In this document: positions 31,813 to 41,247 of the stretch, one piece after another
How the letters are laid out: each line of letters opens with the position of its first letter
Position numbering within the stretch: the first letter of the stretch is position 1
Notes under the pieces: generated by a model
Databases searched by the model: none
Told to the model about the DNA's origin: nothing
Seen by the model: the letters and a program-made list of their open reading frames with translations, nothing else
Assembly: GCA_963720475.1 (NCBI GenBank)
Contig: OY970394.1
Location: 1,426,001 to 1,490,000 of the forward strand
Direction of reading: 5' to 3'
DNA: 64,000 nucleotides
DNA from: G963720475 sp963720475
Lineage (GTDB): Bacteria > Actinomycetota > Thermoleophilia > Solirubrobacterales > Thermoleophilaceae
Translations under genes and position numbers: made by a program

Positions 31813-33324
31813 TTAGGGGTCTGGAGGGGCCCCACGCGCGCCTCCGCCGGGGGTCTCGAGCCGCAGCCGGTCGCCGGGCGCGAGGCTGCCCGTGGCCTTC
31901 GCCTCGAGCTCCTCGCCGTTGAGCAGGTTGCGCCCCCTGGCGCCGTCACCGCCGCCGTCGGAGCCTGGCGGCGCATGGCGTCGGCGTTCCGTTAGCAGCG
32001 AGAACTGCATCTCCTCGCGGGCCTCAAGCTCGCGCACGATGCCGTCGCCGCCACCATGGGCGCCATCACCGCCGGAGCCGCGGCGGACGCCGTACTCGAC
32101 CGCTCGCAGCGGGAACTCGAGCTCGAGCGCCTCGATCGGGGTGTTGAGCGTATTGCTCATCGCGACGTGCACCGCACTCGGGCCGTCCCCGTTTGCGCAC
32201 GCGCCCTGGCCGCCGCCGAGCGTCTCGTAGTAGGTGAAGCGGTCGTTGCCGAGCGTGAGGTTGTTCATCGTGCCCTGGCCGAGGGCCTCGCCGAACGCCC
32301 GCAGGACGAGGTCGGCGACCCGGGAGGAGGTCTCGACGTTCCCGGCGACGACCGCTGCCGGCGCGCGCGCGTTCAGCAGCGACCCCTCGGGGGCGATCAC
32401 CGACACCGGCCGGTACGCGCCGGCGCACGCGGGGACGTCCGGGTCGGCCAAGACGCGAACGGCGAAGTAGCAGGCCGAGAGGGTCACCGCGAGCGGGCAG
32501 TTGAGGTTGCCGGGGTGCTGCGGCGCCGAGCCGCTGAAGTCGAGCTCGAGCTCCCCGCGAGCGAGCCGCGCCTCGAGCCGCAGCTCGAGGTCGCCCTCGG
32601 CCGCCTCGAGCACGTCCTGGGCGCTCCACGTCCCGTCACCGCGAGCCACGAGCGCGGCACGCGTGCGTCGCTCCGCGTAGTCGAGCGTCTCCGCGATCCC
32701 GGCGCGCAGGCCGTCGAGCCCGAAGCGGGCGGCGAGCTCCTGCGCGCGGGCGATCCCCGCGCGGTTGGCCGCGAGCTGGGCGCGGAAATCCGCCTCGCGC
32801 TGGCGCGGGTCGCGCATGCGCGAGACGATCTCCTCGAGCGTGTCGCGGTCGAGCTCGCCGCCGCGGACGAGGCGCGTCGGCCCGATCACGACGCCCTCGT
32901 CGTCGAGCGTGTGCGAATCCGCCGGCATGCTCCCCGGCATCGAGCCCCCGACGTCGGCGTGATGGGCGCGGTTGACGGCGAAGCCGAGCAGCTCGCCCCC
33001 GGCGAAGATCGGAGAGATCGCGGTGATGTCGGGCAGGTGGGTGCCGCCGCGGTAAGGGTCGTTTAGCACCCAGGTGTCGCCCGCCTCGTGCGGCTCGTCG
33101 AGCACTGCGGCCACGGCCGCGGGCATGGCGCCGAGGTGGACGGGGATGTGCTCGGCCTGCATCACCATCTGTCCGCGCTCGTCGAAGAGCGCGGTGGAGG
33201 CGTCGCGGCGTTCCTTGATGTTGGCCGAGTGCGCCGAGCGGATCAGAACTGCGCCCATCTCCTCGCAGGTCGAGTGGAGCGCGCCGAGCGTCACCTGGAG
33301 CGTGACCGGGTCGAGCGCGCTCAT
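31813..33324 (-). CDS. Hydantoinase B / oxoprolinase subunit
   Basis: The 503-residue protein matches HyuB/OplaHB, the partner of hydantoinase A in ATP-dependent opening of hydantoin or 5-oxoproline rings. It starts DPVTLQVTLGALHSTCEEMG. It carries the family segments HIPVHLGAMPAAVAAVL, NDPYRGGTHLPDITAISPIF and HHADVGGSMPGSMP, and later TLGGGQGACANGDGPSAVH. ATG 33324 overlaps the hyuA stop as ATGA. The late glycine-rich part varies and the true tail is unsure. Confidence 0.9.
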   Translation of the reverse strand: MSALDPVTLQVTLGALHSTCEEMGAVLIRSAHSANIKERRDASTALFDERGQMVMQAEHIPVHLGAMPAAVAAVLDEPHEAGDTWVLNDPYRGGTHLPDITAISPIFAGGELLGFAVNRAHHADVGGSMPGSMPADSHTLDDEGVVIGPTRLVRGGELDRDTLEEIVSRMRDPRQREADFRAQLAANRAGIARAQELAARFGLDGLRAGIAETLDYAERRTRAALVARGDGTWSAQDVLEAAEGDLELRLEARLARGELELDFSGSAPQHPGNLNCPLAVTLSACYFAVRVLADPDVPACAGAYRPVSVIAPEGSLLNARAPAAVVAGNVETSSRVADLVLRAFGEALGQGTMNNLTLGNDRFTYYETLGGGQGACANGDGPSAVHVAMSNTLNTPIEALELEFPLRAVEYGVRRGSGGDGAHGGGDGIVRELEAREEMQFSLLTERRRHAPPGSDGGGDGARGRNLLNGEELEAKATGSLAPGDRLRLETPGGGARGAPPDP

Positions 33325-35321
33325 GCGGCCGCGCGCTCCAGCACGATCGTTCCGTCGGCGTCTGCCGCGCCCGCCCACCCGGGCGGGACGACGAGCGTCG
33401 CCTCGGGCAATTCGCAGATCGCCGGCCCCGTGATCGCCTCGCCCGGGCTCGGGGCGCCGTGCACGCGGGTGTCGAGCCGTTCGCCGTCGAAGATCGCAGG
33501 CCGCGATCGGCTGCCCGCACCGGATTCTGAGCGCTCCGTACTCGTGCGCTCGGCAGCGGCCGGAAGCTCCGCACCCGGCAACGCCACACGCACGCGAATG
33601 CTGACCAGCTCGAGCTCGCCGCCGGCGTCGGCGTAGCCGTAGTGATGCTCGTGCGAGCGCTCGAACGCGGCGCGCAGGTCCGCCGGCTCCGGCTCGAGCC
33701 CTCCGGGGATCGTCAGCTCGAACGCCTGGCCGGCGTAGCGGAGGTCGTACTCGGCGCGCACCTCGGCGTCCTCGCCGGCGTCGAGCTCGCTCCGTCCGCG
33801 GTCGGCCAGGCGGGTCGCAGCGGCCGAAACGGCCGAGCGGGTCAGTGCGCCGCCGCGCAGGAGCACGCTCTCGACGAGATCGCGGCGCCGCTCGGAAACG
33901 ATCAGGCCAAGAGCCGACAGCACCCCTGAGGCGAGCGGGACGACGATCCGCCGGATGCCGAGCTCGTCGGCGACGGCCGCTGCGTGGACCGGGCCGGCGC
34001 CGCCGAACGCGATCAGGTCAAGCTCACGCGGGTCGAGGCCGCGCTCGACCGTGACCACTCGAGCCGCGGCTGCCATCTCGACGCTCGCGATGCGAGCGAT
34101 CCCGGCGGCTGCCTCCACCGTGTCGAGCCCGAGCTCGCGGGCAACGCCCTCGACGGCTCGCCGCGCGGCCGCGCCGCCGAGCTCGACGGTCCCGAGCGGC
34201 GAGCCCTCGTCGAGGTAGCCGAGCACGAGGTCGGCATCGGTGACCGTCGGCTCGGCGCCGCCTCGCCCGTAGCACGCGGGCCCCGGGTCGGCGCCTGCCG
34301 AGCGTGGACCGACGCGCAGTGCGCCGCCCGCGTCCCGCCAGGCGATCGATCCGCCGCCGGCGCCGACGGTGTTGACGTCGACCATCGGCAGCGCCAGCGC
34401 GCGGCCCGCCACGGTCTGTCCACTGGTTGCGGCGGCCGCTCCCGCGAGCGCGACCGAGACGTCGCAGGAGGTGCCGCCCATGTCGAGGCAGACGGCATCG
34501 GGGGAGCCCGCCCGCGCCGCGAGCGCGGCTGCTCCGGCGGCGCCGCCGGCCGGTCCGGACAGCACCGTCCACGAGCCGTGGCGCGCGGCGGCGCCCGCAT
34601 CGACGACGCCGCCGCTCGAGAGCATCACGTCGGGCTCGACGAGCCCCGCCTCGCGCGCGCGCGCGCGAAGACCCTCCAGGTAGGCGGCGAGGAGCGGCGA
34701 CAGCGCGGCGTCGACGACCGTCGTCGCGAGCCGCTCGTATTCGCGGAACACGGCGGCCGTCTCGTGCGATGTCGACACGTGGAGGCCGGGTCGCTCCTCG
34801 CCGAGCACTTCCGCCGCACGGCGCTCGTGCTCGGGGTGGCGGAAGCCCCACAGCAGGCAGACGGCGGCCGCTGTCGCGTCGGCGTCGAGATCCGACAGGC
34901 GCCGCCGCAGGAGCTCCTCGTCGAGCGGGCGCTCGACACCGTTCGGCCCGCTTCGCTCCGGAACGGCTATGCGCCGCTGCCGAGGCACGAGCGGCGGCGG
35001 GTGGCCGGCGCACAGGCGGTAGAGCTCGGCGCGCGCCTGGCGGCCGAGCTCCTCGATGTCGGTGAAGCCCTCGGTCGCGAGCAGGGCGGTCGGCGCGGTC
35101 TTTCCTTCGAGCAATGCGTTCGTGCCGACGGTCATCCCGTGGACGAACCGGGTCACGTCGCTCGGCTTGGCGGCGGCCGCGCCGAGCACGCTCTCGACCG
35201 CCGCGATCACTCCCTCAGAGGGATCGGCCGGCGTCGATGGCGCCTTGCCGGTGATCAGCCGCCCGCGGACGATCAAGGCTGCGTCGGTGAACGTTCCGCC
35301 GACGTCGACCCCGAGCAGCAT
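33321..35321 (-). CDS. Hydantoinase A / oxoprolinase subunit
   Basis: The 666-residue protein is HyuA-like, an actin-fold ATPase that phosphorylates the cyclic amide. The nucleotide motifs are VDVGGTFTDAALIV at the N-terminus and CLDMGGTSCDVSVALAG in the middle; FVHGMTVGTNALLEGK and FGGAGPVHAAAVADELGI are also typical. ATG 35321 has TAGGCT six bases upstream, so the mRNA is probably leaderless. Together with HyuB it forms a complete two-subunit enzyme; 5-oxoproline and hydantoins cannot be told apart from sequence. Confidence 0.9.
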   Translation of the reverse strand: MLLGVDVGGTFTDAALIVRGRLITGKAPSTPADPSEGVIAAVESVLGAAAAKPSDVTRFVHGMTVGTNALLEGKTAPTALLATEGFTDIEELGRQARAELYRLCAGHPPPLVPRQRRIAVPERSGPNGVERPLDEELLRRRLSDLDADATAAAVCLLWGFRHPEHERRAAEVLGEERPGLHVSTSHETAAVFREYERLATTVVDAALSPLLAAYLEGLRARAREAGLVEPDVMLSSGGVVDAGAAARHGSWTVLSGPAGGAAGAAALAARAGSPDAVCLDMGGTSCDVSVALAGAAAATSGQTVAGRALALPMVDVNTVGAGGGSIAWRDAGGALRVGPRSAGADPGPACYGRGGAEPTVTDADLVLGYLDEGSPLGTVELGGAAARRAVEGVARELGLDTVEAAAGIARIASVEMAAAARVVTVERGLDPRELDLIAFGGAGPVHAAAVADELGIRRIVVPLASGVLSALGLIVSERRRDLVESVLLRGGALTRSAVSAAATRLADRGRSELDAGEDAEVRAEYDLRYAGQAFELTIPGGLEPEPADLRAAFERSHEHHYGYADAGGELELVSIRVRVALPGAELPAAAERTSTERSESGAGSRSRPAIFDGERLDTRVHGAPSPGEAITGPAICELPEATLVVPPGWAGAADADGTIVLERAAA

Positions 35322-35327
35322 CGCGCC

Positions 35328-35333
35328 AGCCTA
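35328..35333 (-). promoter_or_regulatory. -10-like TAGGCT before hyuA
   Basis: Minus-strand TAGGCT ends six bases before ATG 35321, with no Shine-Dalgarno sequence. Confidence 0.45.
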
Positions 35334-35362
35334 GAGCGCGCCGTTGGCGCGGATGCGGGCAT

Positions 35363-35394
35363 AGAGAGGCGGCCCGTCCGTGGGCCGCCTCTCT
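35363..35394 (-). terminator. 13-bp hairpin terminator
   Basis: AGAGAGGCGGCCC and GGGCCGCCTCTCT are perfect complements with a six-base loop. It lies after the zinc-knuckle gene and before the hyuA promoter, so it separates the two transcripts. Confidence 0.7.
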
Positions 35395-35452
35395 CCCTCC
35401 CAAGAAACCCCCTGCACCGCACCCGGGCGCGGCTCGCGGGAGCCCGAGAAAC

Positions 35453-35878
35453 CTAGGCCGCTACCTCGACCTCCGCCGGCTCTTCGAGGTGGCTGTGCGA
35501 AGGGCAGTACTTGCGGCCGGGCAGCGGCATCCGCTGGCACGCGGTCCCGCGGCGGGTGGTCGCGTGGCAGCAGAGCGGGCTGCCGTCGAAGGTGACGCCG
35601 GCGCGCGCATGCTCGTCGACATAGAGCGTCGCGGCGCGCACGTTGCGGTTGATGACGGTGTAGACGTGCAGCTGCTCCGAGAGCGGGAAGTAGTCGCGCA
35701 CTTCGCGGAAAAGGCTCCGCGAAGGATGGGCGAAGTAGTGACGGTCGAGCGCGAGGCGCTCCATCGCGGCTTCGCAGCTGCGCAGGAAGCGGGCGCGGTT
35801 CTCCTGGCCCCTGGCGCCGCACGGCTCGATCACATCCGAATGGAGTTCTCGGTAGATCGAGCGGCTGAACTGATACAT
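35453..35878 (-). CDS. Zinc-knuckle protein of unknown function
   Basis: The 141-residue protein starts MYQFSRSIYRELHSDV and has a helical body. Its C-terminus carries CCHATTRRGTACQRMPLP then KYCPSHSHL, a Cys-Cys-Cys-His pattern like the short zinc motif of DUF5763-type proteins, which often marks nucleic-acid contact. I do not recognise the N-terminal part. A terminator follows the gene. A DNA-linked role is a guess from the zinc motif only. Confidence 0.65.
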   Translation of the reverse strand: MYQFSRSIYRELHSDVIEPCGARGQENRARFLRSCEAAMERLALDRHYFAHPSRSLFREVRDYFPLSEQLHVYTVINRNVRAATLYVDEHARAGVTFDGSPLCCHATTRRGTACQRMPLPGRKYCPSHSHLEEPAEVEVAA

Positions 35879-36094
35879 CCGTGCCTCCCTGGAAACGCGT
35901 TACGGCCGCGGCGTTCCTTTGTTCCGCGACACTGACGATTGAACACACGCGCTGTGAACGCCGTAGGAAGTGTCGGTTAAGCCAGTGTTAACGGATCGCC
36001 CGCGAACGGCTCTGCCAGCGGGCGTCCGGCGCGTTTCGCGGTGGACGTCCGGCTGGGCGGCGGCGGATGTCCAGCTAGGTGGCTTCCGGGCGCG
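35879..36094. other. Intergenic region between nadB and the zinc-knuckle gene
   Basis: This 216-base stretch includes an AT-richer part at 35910-35990 with GTTAACGG and GTTAAGCC, where the promoter of the zinc-knuckle gene probably lies. No gene or strong hairpin is visible. Confidence 0.3.
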
Positions 36095-37573
36095 CTAGGT
36101 CCAGCGCTCGAAGCGGGGCGGCCGCTCGTCTGCGCCGGCGACGGCGTGGTGGAGGTCGAGGGCGCCGTCGGTATCCGGGAAGTCCGAGCGGTAGTGCGCG
36201 CCCCTGCTCTCCTCGCGCGCCAGCGCACACGCCGCGATCAGGCGCGCGATCGGAAACGGGTCGCGACCGAGCTCGTCGAGCTTCGCCTTGTCGCGCACGA
36301 GGCCGGCGAGTTGCCACAGCGCGCGGCGAGTGGCCGGCGGGGGCGCGGGGGAGGGGCCGGGGTCGGGCGCGGGGCCGGCTGCAGTTCCCGCGTCCGGCTC
36401 GCCGAGGGCAGCGAGCGCCGCGCGGCGGCCGAAGACGAAGCACTCGGCCAAAGAGTTCGAGGCGAGCCTGTTCGCGCCGTGAAGCCCGCTGCACGCGCAC
36501 TCGCCAACGGCATACAGGCCAGGCAGGCTCGAGCGTCCGTCGGCGTCCGTCGCGATGCCGCCCATCGTGTAGTGCGCCGCCGGTGCAACAGGGATCGGCT
36601 CGCTCGTGGGGTCGAGTCCGGCCTCGCGGAGCACGGCGGCCACGTTGGGGAAGCGGCCGGGGTCTATCTCGCGCATGTCGAGTCCGACCGACGGCTCACC
36701 CGAGCGTTCGAGCTCGTTGCGCACGGCGAGGGCGACCTCGTCGCGGGGCGCGAGCTCGTCGACGAAGCGCTCGCCGTCAGCGCCGAGCAGCTTCGCTCCC
36801 TCGCCACGGATCGCCTCGGTGACGAGGAAGCCGTCGTGCTCGCCGTCGCTCACGAGCGCCGTCGGATGGAACTGGGTCAGCTCGAGGTCGGCGAGCGCGG
36901 CTTCCGCGCGGTAGGCGAGCGTCATCCCGGCGCCGATCGCGCCGCGGGGGTTCGTCGTGCGCTCCCAGAGCGCGGCCGCACCTCCAGTCGCGATCACGAC
37001 GCCGGCGGCGCGCAGCTCGACTCGCCGGCCGTCCATCCGCTCGGCCGTGAGGCCGACGCAGCGCCCGTCCTCGACCCACAGCGCGCCGGCCGTCGTCCGC
37101 TCCAACACCTCGACGTTGTCGTCGAGCGCGCACAGCGCGGAGAGATCGCGCGTCACGCGCCGGCCGGTCGCGCTCCCCCCGGCGTGGACGACGCGACGGC
37201 GCGAGTGGCCACCCTCGAGGCCGAGCGCGAGTCGGCCGTGGCGGTCGGCATCGAAGTGGACTCCGAGCGACTCGAGGTCGCGGACGCGGCCGGGCGCGTC
37301 CTTGCAGAGCACGCGGACTGCGCTCTCGCGCGCGATCCCGCGGCCGGCCGTGATCGTATCGGCGGCGTGACGCTCTGGCGAGTCGTCGGCGGCGAGCGCC
37401 GCCGCGATGCCGCCCTGTGCCCAGTAGCTCGCCGACTGCGCGAGCGGGGAGCGTGATACGAGCGCGACCCGCGCGCCCTCGCGGGCGGCTGCGAGGGCCG
37501 CATAGAGGCCGGCGACACCCGCGCCGACCACCGCGACGTCGGCCTTCCGGGTCTCTGTCGTACCCCGCGCCAC
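36095..37573 (-). CDS. nadB: L-aspartate oxidase NadB
   Basis: NadB oxidises aspartate to iminoaspartate at the start of NAD synthesis. The 492-residue flavoprotein has VAVVGAGVAGLYAALAAARE for FAD, SYWAQGGIAAALAADDS, VIATGGAAALWERTTNP, ELTQFHPTALV and LHGANRLASNSLAECFVFG. A proline-rich insert (residues about 405-425) precedes the helical C-terminal domain. GTG 37573 has TTTAGGGC about five bases upstream. No nadA or nadC lies beside it in this window. Confidence 0.93.
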   Translation of the reverse strand: MARGTTETRKADVAVVGAGVAGLYAALAAAREGARVALVSRSPLAQSASYWAQGGIAAALAADDSPERHAADTITAGRGIARESAVRVLCKDAPGRVRDLESLGVHFDADRHGRLALGLEGGHSRRRVVHAGGSATGRRVTRDLSALCALDDNVEVLERTTAGALWVEDGRCVGLTAERMDGRRVELRAAGVVIATGGAAALWERTTNPRGAIGAGMTLAYRAEAALADLELTQFHPTALVSDGEHDGFLVTEAIRGEGAKLLGADGERFVDELAPRDEVALAVRNELERSGEPSVGLDMREIDPGRFPNVAAVLREAGLDPTSEPIPVAPAAHYTMGGIATDADGRSSLPGLYAVGECACSGLHGANRLASNSLAECFVFGRRAALAALGEPDAGTAAGPAPDPGPSPAPPPATRRALWQLAGLVRDKAKLDELGRDPFPIARLIAACALAREESRGAHYRSDFPDTDGALDLHHAVAGADERPPRFERWT

Positions 37574-37608
37574 GGCAGGCCCTAAAGCTACCCGCGTTCG
37601 ACCGCGGA

Positions 37609-37614
37609 TAGCCT
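37609..37614 (+). promoter_or_regulatory. -10-like TAGCCT before the deacetylase gene
   Basis: TAGCCT ends ten bases before GTG 37625, with no Shine-Dalgarno sequence. Confidence 0.4.
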
Positions 37615-37624
37615 GCGCGTAGCA

Positions 37625-38629
37625 GTGAGCGCGCCGCCCGGCCTCTACTTCCGTTCCCCCTCTTCGCTCGAGCACGACACGGGCGCGCACCCCGAGGGGC
37701 CGGGCCGCATCCCCGCGATCGAGACCGAGCTCGAGCGCCGAGACTGGCTCGGGCTCGACCGCCGTGAGGCTCCGGAGGTCGCGGCCGGGACGCTGCACGC
37801 GGTCCACCCGGAGGGCTACGTCGAGATGGTGCGCGGCTTCGCGGAATCCGGCGGCGGAGCCCTCGACCCGGACACGGTCGCGAGCGCCGGGTCCTACGGC
37901 GCGGCCCTGCACGCCGCCGGGGGAGCATGCGCGATGGTCGAGGCACTGCTCGGCGGAGAGGCGGGCTTCGGGTTCTGCGGCCTGCGCCCGCCGGGCCACC
38001 ACGCTGAGCCCGAGCAGGCGATGGGCTTCTGCCTTTTCAACAACGTCGCGATCGCCGCACGACACGCGCTCGACTCGCTCGGGGTGGGGCGGGTGCTCGT
38101 CCTCGACTGGGACGTCCATCACGGCAACGGGACGAACGACATCTTCCACGCGAGTTCCGAGGTCCTGTTCGCGAGCATCCACCAGTCGCCGCTATACCCG
38201 GGCACCGGGCCGTTGTCGGACCGCGGCTCCGGGCCGGGCGAGGGGTTCACGATCAACCTGCCGGTGCCCCCCGGGGCAGGTGAGCCCGAGTGGCTGGCGC
38301 TGTTCGAGCACGTCGTGGTCCCGGCCGCGCGGCGGTTCGGGCCCCAGCTCATCCTCGTCTCGGCCGGTTTCGACGCCCACCGGGCCGACCCGCTCGCCTC
38401 GTGCGAGCTCTCGGAGGGGTCGTTCGCGCAGATGGCGCTGTGGGTGCGCGCGCTCGCGGGCGAGCTCGACGTGCCGGTCGGGGTTGCGCTCGAGGGTGGC
38501 TACGACCTCGACGCGCTCGCGGGCTCCGTGGCGGCGACGATCGAGGCGTTCACGGCGGAGGAGGCTGCCGCGCCGCGGTCTGTCGAGCCGGACGCACTCG
38601 CTGCGCGCGCAGCCGAGGCGGTCTTGTAG
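37625..38629 (+). CDS. Histone-deacetylase-like (AcuC/acetylpolyamine) hydrolase
   Basis: The 334-residue enzyme is a zinc-dependent deacetylase of the arginase-deacetylase fold. The diagnostic motifs are GLRPPGHHAEPEQAMGFC (catalytic His pair), VLDWDVHHGNGTNDIF (zinc Asp and His), LVSAGFDAHRADPLASC (zinc Asp) and VALEGGYDLDAL. In bacteria these act on acetylated proteins such as acetyl-CoA synthetase, on polyamines, or on small amides. Which one applies is unknown. GTG 37625 follows a leaderless-type promoter. Confidence 0.9.
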   Translation: MSAPPGLYFRSPSSLEHDTGAHPEGPGRIPAIETELERRDWLGLDRREAPEVAAGTLHAVHPEGYVEMVRGFAESGGGALDPDTVASAGSYGAALHAAGGACAMVEALLGGEAGFGFCGLRPPGHHAEPEQAMGFCLFNNVAIAARHALDSLGVGRVLVLDWDVHHGNGTNDIFHASSEVLFASIHQSPLYPGTGPLSDRGSGPGEGFTINLPVPPGAGEPEWLALFEHVVVPAARRFGPQLILVSAGFDAHRADPLASCELSEGSFAQMALWVRALAGELDVPVGVALEGGYDLDALAGSVAATIEAFTAEEAAAPRSVEPDALAARAAEAVL

Positions 38630-38669
38630 CGCGCACGCCTAGATTCGTAACGCCGCGCGGCGCAGGATC

Positions 38670-38691
38670 GCTCGAGTCAAGCGATTCGAGC
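38670..38691. promoter_or_regulatory. Inverted repeat before the pilin gene
   Basis: GCTCGAGTC and GATTCGAGC pair at eight of nine positions around AAGC, 15 bases before the pilin start. It could be an operator, a leader hairpin or the terminator of the previous gene. Confidence 0.35.
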
Positions 38692-38706
38692 GAGCGAGGT
38701 GGCGCT

Positions 38707-38937
38707 ATGTACAGGCTTTTCGGATGGGCGCACGCGAACGCGTGCTGGGCGTGGGGGCGGATGCGGGCGCAGGCGGGGCAGGGGACGGTGGAGTACGTCG
38801 CGCTGATCCTGCTCGTCGCTCTGGTGATGGCCGGCGTCGTCGCGGCGATGAAGGGCTTCAAGACCGACGAGGGCAAGGAGCTCGGCGACGTCATCCTCGG
38901 CAAGATCAAGGAAGCGGTGAAGAAGGTCCAGTTCTGA
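38707..38937 (+). CDS. Flp-type pilin
   Basis: The 76-residue protein has a short basic leader and the Flp/type IVb pilin core GQGTVEYVALILLVALVMAG, where the E of VEY follows the processing site after G. A short lysine-rich tail ends the protein. No tad/cpa assembly gene is present in this window, so the secretion genes must lie elsewhere. Confidence 0.8.
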   Translation: MYRLFGWAHANACWAWGRMRAQAGQGTVEYVALILLVALVMAGVVAAMKGFKTDEGKELGDVILGKIKEAVKKVQF

Positions 38938-38989
38938 GTGTCGGGCGGCCGGTCCTCGCGGGGCACGCTGCCGTGCGAGACTGCGCGCG

Positions 38990-39712
38990 ATGCGAGGCGA
39001 TGGACGCCAGCCGGACGAGCTCCGGCCGATCACGATCGAGCCGGGCTTCGTCAGCACGGCGTCGGGATCGGCGCTGATCGCGTGCGGAGGGACGCGGGTG
39101 ATCTGCACGGCCTCGGTCGAAGAGAGCGTGCCGCGCTGGATGGAAGGCAAGGGCCGCGGCTGGGTCACCGCGGAGTACTCGATGCTCCCCGCCTCGACCG
39201 GTGAGCGTAAGAAGCGCGACGTCTCGCGCGGGCGCCCGGACGGCAGGACGGTCGAGATCCAACGCCTGATCGGCCGTGCGCTGCGCGGTGTGGTGGACTT
39301 CGAAGGCCTCGGCGAGCGCACGGTCTGGATCGACACCGACGTGCTCGAGGCCGACGGCGGCACCCGCTGCGCCTCGATCACCGGCGGCTACGTCGCGCTG
39401 CGGCTTGCGCTCGCGGGCCTGGTCGAGAAGGAAGCCCTCGACGCGGTCCCGCTCAACCAGTCGATCGCGGCGGTCTCGTGCGGCGTGGTCGAGGGCACCG
39501 CGCTGCTCGACCTCGACTACTCCGAGGACTCGACCGCCGAGGTGGACATGAACGTCGTGATGACCGGCGACGGAGGACTCGTCGAGGTGCAGGCCACCGG
39601 CGAGCGGACGCCGCTGTCGCGTGCCTCGCTCGACGAGCTGCTCGCGCTCGCCGCCGGCGGCATCGAGCAGCTGCGCGCGGCGCAGGAGGCGGTCGCCGCC
39701 GCGACCGCCTAG
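38990..39712 (+). CDS. rph: Ribonuclease PH
   Basis: The 240-residue RNase PH trims the 3' ends of tRNA precursors with phosphate. It begins DGRQPDELRPITIEPGFVST and keeps AEYSMLPASTGERKKRDVS, GRTVEIQRLIGRALRGVVD, DVLEADGGTRCASITGGYVA and VDMNVVMTGDGGLVEVQAT. Length and motifs are complete. It is followed after 13 bases by rdgB, a common pair. Confidence 0.96.
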   Translation: MRGDGRQPDELRPITIEPGFVSTASGSALIACGGTRVICTASVEESVPRWMEGKGRGWVTAEYSMLPASTGERKKRDVSRGRPDGRTVEIQRLIGRALRGVVDFEGLGERTVWIDTDVLEADGGTRCASITGGYVALRLALAGLVEKEALDAVPLNQSIAAVSCGVVEGTALLDLDYSEDSTAEVDMNVVMTGDGGLVEVQATGERTPLSRASLDELLALAAGGIEQLRAAQEAVAAATA

Positions 39713-39725
39713 ACGGAGGACCGCG

Positions 39726-40322
39726 ATGCGGATGGTGCTCGCGACGCGCAACGAGCACAAGCTGCGCGAGTTCCGCGAGCTGCTCGAGCCGCACGAGCTG
39801 ATCGCACTACCCGAGGACGTCGAGCTGCCGCCGGAGACCGGCGACAGCTTCGAGGCGAACGCCGAGGTGAAGGCCGCGGCGGCGTGCGCCGCCACCGGCG
39901 CGGCCGCGATCGCCGACGACTCCGGCATCGAGGCCCGCGCGCTCGACGGAGCCCCGGGGGTGCGCTCGGCGCGCTTCGCGGGCGAGGACGCGAGCGACGA
40001 GGACAACCTGTCGAAGCTGCTCGGCGACCTCGACGGCGCCGCCGACCGCGGCGTCGCGTACGTCTGCGCGCTCGCGTTCGAAGCGCCCGACGGCAAGCGG
40101 CAGACGCTGACCGAGCGCTGCGAGGGAACGCTCGCCCGCGAGCCGCGTGGCGACGGCGGGTTCGGTTACGACCCCGCGTTCGTTCCCGCCGATCTCGACG
40201 ACGGTCGCACGATGGCCGAGCTGGAACCGAGCGAGAAGGACGCGATCAGCCACCGCGGCCAGGCGGCCCGGGCATTCCTCGCCTGGCTCGACGCGGAAGC
40301 GGAGCGCGATGGCGGCGAGTGA
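39726..40322 (+). CDS. rdgB: XTP/dITP diphosphatase RdgB (HAM1)
   Basis: This 198-residue enzyme hydrolyses non-canonical purine triphosphates such as XTP and dITP. MVLATRNEHKLREFRELL (phosphate loop), IADDSGIEARALDGAPGVRS, GFGYDPAFVP and the C-terminal SHRGQAARAFLAWL are the HAM1 signatures. ATG 39726 has GGAGGA five bases upstream and overlaps nothing; the downstream CDF gene starts inside its last 14 bases. Confidence 0.95.
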   Translation: MRMVLATRNEHKLREFRELLEPHELIALPEDVELPPETGDSFEANAEVKAAAACAATGAAAIADDSGIEARALDGAPGVRSARFAGEDASDEDNLSKLLGDLDGAADRGVAYVCALAFEAPDGKRQTLTERCEGTLAREPRGDGGFGYDPAFVPADLDDGRTMAELEPSEKDAISHRGQAARAFLAWLDAEAERDGGE

Positions 40323-41247
40323 AGGCCTGATCGCGACGCCCTCTCCGCCGCGCAAGACCCGCGCGGCGGCGGTCTCGATCACCTCGAACGCGCTGCTGAT
40401 CGTCCTCAAGCTGGTCGCGGGCGCGCTCACCGGCTCGATCGCGATCCTTACCGAGGCGATGCACTCGGCGATCGACCTGCTCGCGTCGATCGTCGCCTAC
40501 GTCTCCGTCCGCAAGGCCGACGAGCCGGCCGACGCCGACCACCCCTACGGCCACGAGAAGGTCGAGAACCTCGCCAGCGCGATCGAGGCGATGCTGATCC
40601 TGGTCGGCGCCGGGATCATCATCTACGAGTCGGTCCGTCGGCTCGCGGACGCGGCGGAGGTGTCGCATCTCGGGATCGGGATCGCGGTGATCGCCTTCTC
40701 CGGCGTCGCGAACCTCGTCGTATCGACCTACCTCTACCGCCAGGCGCGCCTCAGCGAGTCGCCCGCGCTCGAGGGCGATGCGCTCCACCTCCGTACCGAC
40801 GCGGTGACGTCGTTCGGCGTGCTGATCGCGCTCATCCTCGTCGAGGTGACCGGCGTCCAGCAGCTCGACCCGGCCGCCGCGCTCGTCGTGGCGGGGGCGA
40901 TCGTCTTCGCCGGCGTGCGCCTCTTCTCGCGCTCGTCGCGCGTGCTCGTGGACGAGACGCTGCCGCCGGAGGAGCTCGATGCGATCCGTCGCGCGATCTC
41001 CGAGCACGCGCCCGAGGAGGTCGCCGGCTTTCACAAGTTGCGCGCGCGCAGGGCCGGCAGTCGCCGCCACATAGACCTGCACGTCCAGTTCGTGAGCGGC
41101 ACCACGCTCGAGCGCGCGCACGAACTCGCCCACGAGCTGCAGGGGGAGATCCGCCGCAGCATCAGCCGCGCGGACGTCCTGATCCACATCGAGCCCGCGA
41201 GCTCGGTGCGCGACCGGAATCAGCCACCTAGGTCCGGCGCAGGTTGA
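40309..41247 (+). CDS. Cation diffusion facilitator transporter
   Basis: The 312-residue CDF protein has about six membrane segments (residues 20-200). It keeps the metal site residues in ILTEAMHSAIDLLASI (HxxxD) and LRTDAVTSFGVLIALI (DxxxS), and DADHPYGHEKVENLAS in the first loop. A cytoplasmic domain follows with HKLRARRAGSRRHIDLHVQ. The HxxxD site suggests Mn, Fe or Co as well as Zn. It overlaps rdgB by 14 bases. Confidence 0.93.
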   Translation: MAASEGLIATPSPPRKTRAAAVSITSNALLIVLKLVAGALTGSIAILTEAMHSAIDLLASIVAYVSVRKADEPADADHPYGHEKVENLASAIEAMLILVGAGIIIYESVRRLADAAEVSHLGIGIAVIAFSGVANLVVSTYLYRQARLSESPALEGDALHLRTDAVTSFGVLIALILVEVTGVQQLDPAAALVVAGAIVFAGVRLFSRSSRVLVDETLPPEELDAIRRAISEHAPEEVAGFHKLRARRAGSRRHIDLHVQFVSGTTLERAHELAHELQGEIRRSISRADVLIHIEPASSVRDRNQPPRSGAG